From contig QMKT01000062.1 in NCBI GenBank assembly GCA_003646505.1, positions 1 through 9,330 on the forward strand: a DNA stretch of 9,330 bases, in the 5' to 3' direction. A model generated the notes under the pieces. It was not told the DNA's origin, made no database searches, and worked only from the letters and a program-made list of their open reading frames with translations. Positions 1 through 4,754 of the stretch are shown here, in pieces. Both the position numbers and the translations under genes were made by a program. Numbering within the stretch: position 1 is the stretch's first letter; every line of letters starts with the position of its first letter. This stretch comes from Campylobacterota bacterium. GTDB taxonomy: Bacteria > Campylobacterota > Campylobacteria > Campylobacterales > Sulfurovaceae.

Positions 1-558
1 AATAGGGCTTAACACATCTTTAAGTGGGAATCTTCTGCTCTCACCATTTTCAATAATATCCAGTCCATACACTACTTGTATCCCCTTGCGTGTTTTGATG
101 GAGCGAAAGACATCGAGTTTTCGTAGTTTATACGAGAGTGCCTTGAGCTGCATTGCCGAGCGTGAATTAATGGTCTTGGAGAGGATGATATTGCCCTGGA
201 GTTCTTTACCTTTACGGTTTTTAAATTTTTTGAGAAGTTTTGCTTCGGGAATATTGCTGTAGATAGAAAAAAGTTTGACAAAAAGGGTTTTTTTATCGGG
301 TTCTAGACTTGCACCGCGTATAACAGCCTGATAGGTTTTTTGTGAAGAAGAGAGGGTATAACCATCTTGAGAGATGATCGATCCTCGGAAAGAACGGTCA
401 TGGATGGTTGAATGGTGACTGGGAATACGTCTGTCTGAAGAGATGGTCTTAAGTACGGAAGTTAAAAAAATACCCATAGCAATGACCAAAAGAATAAAAA
501 GGAAAGAAATTTTATTTTTTCTTTGATGTATTGCTTGATTTTGTATTTCTTTATTCAT
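1..558 (-). CDS. ftsI: Class B penicillin-binding protein, probably FtsI (5' part; gene runs off the left edge)
   Basis: This is the N-terminal 186 residues of a peptidoglycan transpeptidase; the frame is open from the ATG at 558 to base 1, so it is cut by the window and not broken. A basic cytoplasmic tail (1-16) is followed by one membrane segment (about 17-36), giving a periplasmic bitopic protein. Residues 58-61 (RGSI), followed by QDG at 64-66 and a Ser-rich stretch, match the class B PBP signature RGxIxDRxGxxLA. RRFPLKDV (175-182) resembles the 'R-x-YP' element that precedes the catalytic domain. The SxxK active site lies beyond the window. FtsI crosslinks septal peptidoglycan as the partner of FtsW, which starts 87 bp away on the other strand; that neighbour is why I prefer FtsI to the elongation enzyme MrdA. 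GGAAGGGA lies just upstream of the ATG as ribosome binding site. Confidence 0.82.
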   Translation of the reverse strand, partial: MNKEIQNQAIHQRKNKISFLFILLVIAMGIFLTSVLKTISSDRRIPSHHSTIHDRSFRGSIISQDGYTLSSSQKTYQAVIRGASLEPDKKTLFVKLFSIYSNIPEAKLLKKFKNRKGKELQGNIILSKTINSRSAMQLKALSYKLRKLDVFRSIKTRKGIQVVYGLDIIENGESRRFPLKDVLSPI

Positions 559-579
559 ATTTCCCTTCCCTGATGTAGA

Positions 580-588
580 ATTTTAACA
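580..588 (-). promoter_or_regulatory. Candidate extended -10 promoter for ftsI
   Basis: Read on the minus strand this is TGTTAAAAT, an extended -10 (TGn plus TAAAAT) about 22 bases upstream of the ftsI start codon. No convincing -35 is seen, as is usual for housekeeping promoters in Campylobacterota. The predicted transcript start is near 573, which leaves a very short leader. Confidence 0.5.
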
Positions 589-605
589 AAGTTATCTATT
601 AAATC

Positions 606-614
606 TGATAAAAT
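606..614 (+). promoter_or_regulatory. Candidate extended -10 promoter for ftsW-murG
   Basis: TGATAAAAT fits TGnTAAAAT and lies 31 bases upstream of the ftsW ATG, predicting a start near 621. A TTAACA at 583-588 is too far away (20-base spacer) to be a confident -35. It faces away from the ftsI promoter, and the two -10 elements are separated by only 17 bp. Confidence 0.45.
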
Positions 615-645
615 AATAGTTAATTTCTTAGTAAAAGAGAGTGAG

Positions 646-1827
646 ATGATAGACAAACCCCTTTTAGCCGGTGTCATGATACTTTTAACACTTTCATTGG
701 TGATGAGTTATTCGCTTTCTACCTATACTGTGCTACATTTCAACTTTGAAGACGTGCATTTTTTCATGCGACAGAGTATGGCTATTTTTATAGGCTTTAC
801 CAGCATGATAATTTTAAGTAAATTAAACCCGGACAGATGGTTTTCAAGAGTAGGGTTATTATTATTTGTACTCTTTTTTATCTTGATGATCGCAATGCAG
901 TTTTTACCTTCTTCTCTCGTGAAGGCTGTAGGAGGTGCTAAAAGATGGATAAGTGTAGGTCCTATGTCCATCGCACCGGTTGAATTTTTTAAAGTAGGGT
1001 TCATTTTCTTTTTGGCCTGGAGTTTTGCACGTAAGTTATTAGATAAAGAAAAAATGGGTTTCCTTGAAGAGATACGGGCTTATGCCCCTTATCTTTTTGT
1101 CTTTCTTATAGCTGTGGTTATCATTGCAGTATTTCAAAAAGATTTGGGACAAGTCGTGGTACTGGGTGCTACGCTTATGGTACTTTTCCTGTTTGTTGGA
1201 TCTTCGAAAAAGTTTTTCTTTAGTATTGTCTCTTTGGTTTTTGCAGCCTTTATAGGACTCATCTTTTTTGCACCGCACCGTATGGCACGGATAAAAAGTT
1301 GGTGGGGGACGGTACAGGACAGCATACTTTCCATCTTGCCTTTTGAATCCATGGAGGGACTGCGCATTGCAACAGGGAAAGAACCTTATCAAATATCAAA
1401 CTCCCTTAATGCCATTCATAATGGAGGCATATGGGGTGAAGGATTGGGCAATGGTCAGTTTAAATTGGGCTATCTCTCCGAGGTACATACAGACTTTATT
1501 TTGGCAGGTATCACTGAGGAGTTAGGTTTCTTGGGATTGGCATTAGTGACTATAACTATTTTATTTATTGTGTTTCGTATTTTTAAGATCGCAGCCAAAG
1601 TAAAAAATCCCATGTATTATCTTTTTTCTATTGGAGTGGGATTACTTATCGCATTTGCTTTCATACTTAACTCGTACGGCATCTCAGGGATCACACCGAT
1701 CAAAGGGATCGCAGTACCATTTTTAAGTTATGGCGGTTCACACATATGGGCTTCATGTATCGCTATAGGTATGGTGCTTATGATATCAAAAAAAGTACCG
1801 AGAAACAGTGAAGGGAGAATTATATGA
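646..1827 (+). CDS. ftsW: Septal peptidoglycan glycosyltransferase FtsW (SEDS family)
   Basis: This is a SEDS-family integral membrane protein of 393 residues, a usual length, with about ten hydrophobic segments. It polymerises lipid II into glycan strands at the division septum together with FtsI. Family motifs appear in order: GGAKRWI (96-102), APVEFFK (110-116, where most FtsW/RodA proteins have QPSEFxK), QKDLGQ (164-169), GIWGEGLGNG (261-270), SEVHTDFILAG followed by EELGFLG (278-297), and VPFLSYGGS (357-365). D283 in HTDF corresponds to the essential SEDS aspartate. A loop of about 25 residues (218-245) before the GG-G-GLG motif looks longer than in E. coli. The ATG at 646 is the first possible start in frame and follows a purine-rich GAGAGTGAG. 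FtsW is chosen over RodA because murG follows in a four-base ATGA overlap and ftsI diverges upstream. Confidence 0.93.
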   Translation: MIDKPLLAGVMILLTLSLVMSYSLSTYTVLHFNFEDVHFFMRQSMAIFIGFTSMIILSKLNPDRWFSRVGLLLFVLFFILMIAMQFLPSSLVKAVGGAKRWISVGPMSIAPVEFFKVGFIFFLAWSFARKLLDKEKMGFLEEIRAYAPYLFVFLIAVVIIAVFQKDLGQVVVLGATLMVLFLFVGSSKKFFFSIVSLVFAAFIGLIFFAPHRMARIKSWWGTVQDSILSILPFESMEGLRIATGKEPYQISNSLNAIHNGGIWGEGLGNGQFKLGYLSEVHTDFILAGITEELGFLGLALVTITILFIVFRIFKIAAKVKNPMYYLFSIGVGLLIAFAFILNSYGISGITPIKGIAVPFLSYGGSHIWASCIAIGMVLMISKKVPRNSEGRII

Positions 1828-2831
1828 GCATTGTGATGACAGGTGGTGGAACAGGTGGACATCTTGTGATTATCAAGGCAGTGAAAGAGTATCTTGGTGA
1901 AGAAGAGCTTGTCTATATAGGTTCGACCAAGGGACAGGATAAACAGTGGTTTGAAGATGACAGTGACTTTTCTAAAACCTATTTCCTCGAGACAAGAGGG
2001 GTTGTCAATCAAGGCTTATTGGGCAAGTTCAAATCTCTTTTCAAGATATTTTCTTCAGCGATTGAAGTACGTAAGATTTTAAAAGAGCATAAAGCAAAGG
2101 TGGTATTTTCGGTGGGAGGTTTTTCTGCTGCGCCTGCTGCCATTGCTGCAAAACTTTCAGGTATTCCACTGGTGATACATGAGCAAAATGCAGCATTGGG
2201 TTCACTCAATAAATTACTCAAACCCTATGCAACACATTTTATATCTTCTTATTTGGAAGAGAGTCCGATAAAAGCCTATCCCATTAAAGAAACATTTTTT
2301 GATAAAGCCCGTATAAGAGACAAGGTTAATACAATTATTTTTCTTGGGGGATCACAAGGGGCAAAAGCGATCAATACTTTGGCTTTAGAAATGGCGTCAG
2401 AGTTAAGGTCAAGAGGTATTAAGATCATTCATCAGGCAGGTGTCAATAATATAGATGAGGTTAAAAAAGCCTATGATGATCTTGGTATAGAAGCTGAAGT
2501 ATTTGGTTTTACAACTAAGTTGGCAGACTACATGCAAGAAGCAGATTTTGCCATAGCACGTTCAGGCGCCTCTACACTCTGGGAACTCGCTGCGACAGCT
2601 GTACCTACTTTGTTCATTCCTTACCCGTACGCTGCAAGTGACCATCAGTATTATAATGCACAGTTTTTAGTTCAAAAAGAGCTTGCCTGGATCATGAGAG
2701 AAAAAGAGATAGATACAGAAAAAGTGTTAGCACTCCTGGATGAAGATCTTACGCAAAGAAGTAAAGGACTTGTGAAGATCGTTGAAAAAGAGGGTAGTGA
2801 AAAAATAGCTAAACTCTTAACACAAATGTAA
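1824..2831 (+). CDS. murG: UDP-GlcNAc:lipid I N-acetylglucosaminyltransferase MurG
   Basis: MurG transfers GlcNAc from UDP-GlcNAc to lipid I on the inner face of the cytoplasmic membrane, making lipid II, the substrate of FtsW. The two-lobed GT-B fold is visible: glycine-rich TGGGTGGH (6-13), SVGGFSAAPAAIAA (96-109) and HEQNAALG (119-126) in the N-terminal lobe; LGGSQGAKAIN (174-184), HQAG (203-206), ARSGASTLWELAA (245-257) and HQYYNA (274-279) in the C-terminal, nucleotide-sugar-binding lobe. At 335 residues it is slightly shorter than the E. coli enzyme (355). The stretch after the first glycine loop reads LVIIKAV rather than the common FPALAVA. Its ATG shares bases with the ftsW TGA and follows GGGAG, so it should be translationally coupled to ftsW. 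No terminator is obvious after its stop. Confidence 0.97.
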   Translation: MSIVMTGGGTGGHLVIIKAVKEYLGEEELVYIGSTKGQDKQWFEDDSDFSKTYFLETRGVVNQGLLGKFKSLFKIFSSAIEVRKILKEHKAKVVFSVGGFSAAPAAIAAKLSGIPLVIHEQNAALGSLNKLLKPYATHFISSYLEESPIKAYPIKETFFDKARIRDKVNTIIFLGGSQGAKAINTLALEMASELRSRGIKIIHQAGVNNIDEVKKAYDDLGIEAEVFGFTTKLADYMQEADFAIARSGASTLWELAATAVPTLFIPYPYAASDHQYYNAQFLVQKELAWIMREKEIDTEKVLALLDEDLTQRSKGLVKIVEKEGSEKIAKLLTQM

Positions 2832-2844
2832 CACAATTTTGATT

Positions 2845-2850
2845 TATACT
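2845..2850 (+). promoter_or_regulatory. Candidate -10 element upstream of the lipoprotein gene
   Basis: TATACT lies 13 bases after the murG stop with a TG three bases upstream, and no recognisable -35. It would start transcripts near 2857, just ahead of the AAAAAGGA ribosome binding site of the mini-ORF. Read-through from murG is an alternative, since no hairpin separates the genes. Confidence 0.35.
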
Positions 2851-2875
2851 GCGAAATAATTAAAAAGGAAAAAAA

Positions 2876-2920
2876 ATGATTAAAATTAAATACAGTGAGG
2901 CACTAAATGCTGAATCGTAA
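2876..2920 (+). CDS. Possible 14-codon leader ORF overlapping the lipoprotein start
   Basis: The mini-ORF reads MIKIKYSEALNAES and ends in TAA at 2918-2920, 14 bases inside the lipoprotein gene and in a different frame. AAAAAGGA, about seven bases before its ATG, is a better Shine-Dalgarno than the GTGAGG in front of the lipoprotein ATG. It could be a leader peptide that couples translation to the downstream gene, or only a chance ATG after a strong site. The peptide resembles nothing I recognise; what argues for it is the position and ribosome binding site, not the peptide sequence. Confidence 0.3.
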   Translation: MIKIKYSEALNAES

Positions 2921-3371
2921 GAAGTTAATGAGTTTATTGGTAGCAGGGGTAGCTGTAATTGCTTTAAGTGGTTGTGGTGGAGGAGGTGGTGATGATTATT
3001 ATCCGCCAGATCCTAATCTAACCACCTTATTTTTAGTAGATGAATTTGGAGATCCATATGCAGGTATCCCCTACCTTTGCGATTCTATGTATGATTGGGA
3101 ATTGACAAAAGGAAACGGGGAATTTACCTTTAGTCCACCAGATAATTGTGAGTTTGATTTCTATGATTACTTTGGTACAGATCCTAATGATCCTTTCGTC
3201 CCTTATAACGAATATATTTATATCGTAGATATCGCAGATGATGGAAAAAATGATATTCCTTATGAATGTAGTAGATTTAATGCAGGAAATATCAATTATA
3301 CGGATTATGATGGTATATGGGATGGTAGCTTCGAATATGATGCAGACGATGCCTGTGTATTTTATCTCTAA
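2907..3371 (+). CDS. Small acidic lipoprotein of unknown function
   Basis: This 154-residue protein has a lipoprotein signal peptide: basic MLNRKK, a hydrophobic core (7-20) and lipobox LSGC with Cys at 23. It should be lipidated and held at a periplasm-facing or outer-surface membrane. A Gly5 linker then leads into a domain very rich in Asp, Tyr, Asn and Pro. Residues 41-83 (VDEFGDPYAGIPYLC, then TKGNGEFTF, then CEF) suggest a small beta-sandwich of the carboxypeptidase-regulatory or Cna-B type, with the pattern 'G-x-P-x-x-G-x-x-Y-x-C ... T-x-G-x-G-x-F-x-F'. Four other cysteines (58, 81, 121, 150) could form two disulfides. The carboxylate-rich DPNDP and DGKND segments might bind calcium. 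The start is firm because TAA lies directly upstream in frame. I do not recognise the family, and the neighbours give no clue to its role. Confidence 0.85.
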   Translation: MLNRKKLMSLLVAGVAVIALSGCGGGGGDDYYPPDPNLTTLFLVDEFGDPYAGIPYLCDSMYDWELTKGNGEFTFSPPDNCEFDFYDYFGTDPNDPFVPYNEYIYIVDIADDGKNDIPYECSRFNAGNINYTDYDGIWDGSFEYDADDACVFYL

Positions 3372-3379
3372 AAGAAGTG

Positions 3380-3409
3380 AGGCAAAGCAATGTATATATT
3401 GCTTTGCCT
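3380..3409 (+). terminator. Hairpin after the lipoprotein gene, probable terminator
   Basis: AGGCAAAGCAAT (3380-3391) and ATTGCTTTGCCT (3398-3409) form a perfect 12-bp stem around GTATAT, eight bases after the lipoprotein stop. A U-tract is missing; the next bases are TAAACGAAA, so efficient intrinsic termination is not assured. It may instead protect the 3' end of the mRNA or act as a weak bidirectional terminator. Confidence 0.55.
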
Positions 3410-3463
3410 TAAACGAAATACATTAGTTCCTTTTATGCCTCGCTAAAAGAGTAAAATATCTGG

Positions 3464-3479
3464 AGGGACAGGGGTAAAT
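3464..3479 (+). repeat. Left copy of a short direct repeat bracketing the AT-rich array
   Basis: AGGGACAGGGGTAAAT nearly repeats the sequence at 3543-3559. The shared part is AGGGACWGG plus TAAAT, with one substitution in the first nine bases and two versus three bases between the blocks. The copies lie on either side of the AT-only tandem repeat in otherwise non-coding DNA. Confidence 0.45.
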
Positions 3480-3492
3480 ATAACTATTTTTT

Positions 3493-3534
3493 AATTAATT
3501 TTATAATTAATTTTATAATTAATTTTATAATTAA
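3493..3534 (+). repeat. 12-bp tandem repeat, AT only, 3.5 copies
   Basis: AATTAATTTTAT is repeated exactly three times (3493-3528) and followed by half a copy (AATTAA). The whole tract is A and T. It ends about 36 bases upstream of the TATAAT of the FIST-gene promoter, roughly -49 to -90 relative to the predicted transcript start, where it could act as an UP-like or curved element. Exact copies suggest recent slippage. Confidence 0.9.
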
Positions 3535-3542
3535 ATTTCTTT

Positions 3543-3559
3543 AGGGACTGGATTTAAAT
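3543..3559 (+). repeat. Right copy of the direct repeat bracketing the AT-rich array
   Basis: AGGGACTGGATTTAAAT is the partner of 3464-3479. It lies between the tandem repeat and the -10 element of the FIST-gene promoter and covers the place where a -35 would be expected, so a regulator could also read it. Confidence 0.45.
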
Positions 3560-3567
3560 GAATTATT

Positions 3568-3576
3568 TGTTATAAT
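3568..3576 (+). promoter_or_regulatory. Consensus extended -10 promoter of the FIST / GGDEF-EAL operon
   Basis: TGTTATAAT is a perfect extended -10 (TGn followed by TATAAT), 26 bases upstream of the FIST-gene ATG. It has no clear -35 (CTGGAT at 3548-3553 at best). It is the best promoter match in the window. The predicted start is near 3583, and AAGGA at 3592-3596 is the ribosome binding site. Confidence 0.7.
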
Positions 3577-3602
3577 TAAACCAGAACAGGTAAGGATTAA
3601 TT

Positions 3603-4754
3603 ATGAAATTGGATATGTATACATACAATAATGATCAATGGGATAAACCTTTTGATACCTCTTTAGATTCTGATAATACAATGGTTTTACTTTTTGGGAC
3701 TGCAAAACAGGAACTTATCAGGGAACCTTTGAAAGAATTACAGCAATTTTTTGCAAAATCCATCTTTTTAGGTGCATCAACAGCAGGTGAGATTATGCAA
3801 GATGAATTATTGGAAGAGAGTTTAGTGGTAGCAGTGATGCAGTTTAAAACCACAGGTATACGGAAAATCGAGAAAGAAATCAATTCTGATTCAAACGCAT
3901 ATAATGATGGGGCAGATCTTGTAAAAGAGCTTCTTGATGATGACTTAAAAGCCATTTTTATACTTTCAGACGGTTTGCATGTCAATGGCTCCCAGCTTAC
4001 ACAGGGAATTGCTTCAGTGTTACCCAAGGATATTGTTGTAACAGGTGGACTCGCAGGTGATGACGACCGTTTTGAATCTACTTGGGTTGTTGCTGGTAAA
4101 AATGCATGTTCAGATTTTGTTACAGCGGTTGGTTTTTATGGTGATGATATTCATATGGGACATGGTTCCAAAGGAGGGTGGGATACCCTTGGTATAGAGC
4201 GTATAGTAACAAGGTCAAAAGATAATATCCTTTATACGCTTGACTCTCAACCGGCACTTGAAATTTATAAACGTTATTTGGGTGAAAAAGCGAAGGAACT
4301 TCCTTCCTCAGGTCTGCTTTTCCCTTTACAACTTAAAGATACTTCTGAAGCAGAAGAGAGTAAGGTACGAACTATCTTAGCAGTGGATGAAGAAGAACAA
4401 TCTATTACTTTTGCAGGAGATATTCCAGAAGGTAGTTATGTCACCTTAATGAAAGCTAACTTTGATCGGTTGATAGATGGTGCTTGTAAAGCTGCAGAGT
4501 CAATTGTGCTTGACAGTTATAAAGATGAACCTATCTTAAGTATTGCCATTAGTTGTGTTGGACGTCGTCTGGTACTTAAGCAACGTGTAGAAGAGGAGCT
4601 TGAAGCCACACTGGATGTGTTACCTAAAGAGACTAAGCAGATAGGTTTTTATTCTTATGGTGAGATCTCGCCTTTGACATCGGGTACATGTGATCTTCAC
4701 AATCAGACTATGACACTCACAACAATATGGGAAAGCAATGCATCGTCTTCTTAA
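3603..4754 (+). CDS. FIST-domain sensory protein (FIST_N plus FIST_C)
   Basis: This 383-residue soluble protein consists only of the two FIST modules, with no output domain. FIST_N (about 25-215) contains GASTAGEI (57-64), LSDGLHVNGS (121-130), VTGGLAGDDDRF (146-157) and GWD (192-194). FIST_C (about 218-375) contains SSGLLFPL (235-242), GFYSYGEISP (348-357) and CDLHNQTM (363-370). FIST is a ligand-sensing domain in signal transduction; some members, the NosP group, bind haem and nitric oxide and control partner histidine kinases or c-di-GMP enzymes. Histidines at 126, 184, 187 and 366 are candidate ligands, but I cannot say which, if any, binds haem. The gene overlaps the next one, a PAS-GGDEF-EAL protein, by 17 bases, so it probably senses for that enzyme. 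There is no signal peptide or membrane segment, so it is cytosolic. AAGGA lies six bases before the ATG. Confidence 0.93.
   Translation: MKLDMYTYNNDQWDKPFDTSLDSDNTMVLLFGTAKQELIREPLKELQQFFAKSIFLGASTAGEIMQDELLEESLVVAVMQFKTTGIRKIEKEINSDSNAYNDGADLVKELLDDDLKAIFILSDGLHVNGSQLTQGIASVLPKDIVVTGGLAGDDDRFESTWVVAGKNACSDFVTAVGFYGDDIHMGHGSKGGWDTLGIERIVTRSKDNILYTLDSQPALEIYKRYLGEKAKELPSSGLLFPLQLKDTSEAEESKVRTILAVDEEEQSITFAGDIPEGSYVTLMKANFDRLIDGACKAAESIVLDSYKDEPILSIAISCVGRRLVLKQRVEEELEATLDVLPKETKQIGFYSYGEISPLTSGTCDLHNQTMTLTTIWESNASSS

Noticed and set aside
72..281. 69-residue minus-strand ORF near the left edge
   Set aside because: It lies inside the open ftsI frame on the same strand but in another frame. The ftsI frame has a membrane segment and PBP motifs; this one has no protein-like features.
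3238..3426. 62-residue plus-strand ORF overlapping the lipoprotein end
   Set aside because: It is Met/Ile-rich, begins inside the lipoprotein gene without a ribosome binding site, and runs through the hairpin; a frame shadow.
3493..3534. AT tandem array considered as a CRISPR or replication origin
   Set aside because: There are no spacers and the unit is only 12 bp; no DnaA boxes or replication genes are nearby.
3372..3602. Search for a tRNA, small RNA gene or riboswitch in the longest non-coding gap
   Set aside because: Beyond the hairpin, repeats and promoter already listed, no cloverleaf or recognisable riboswitch core is visible, and the few ATGs stop within a few codons.
3635..4027. 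130-residue minus-strand ORF opposite the FIST gene
   Set aside because: It is antisense to conserved FIST_N motifs, Ser-rich as expected for a shadow, and lacks a promoter or ribosome binding site.
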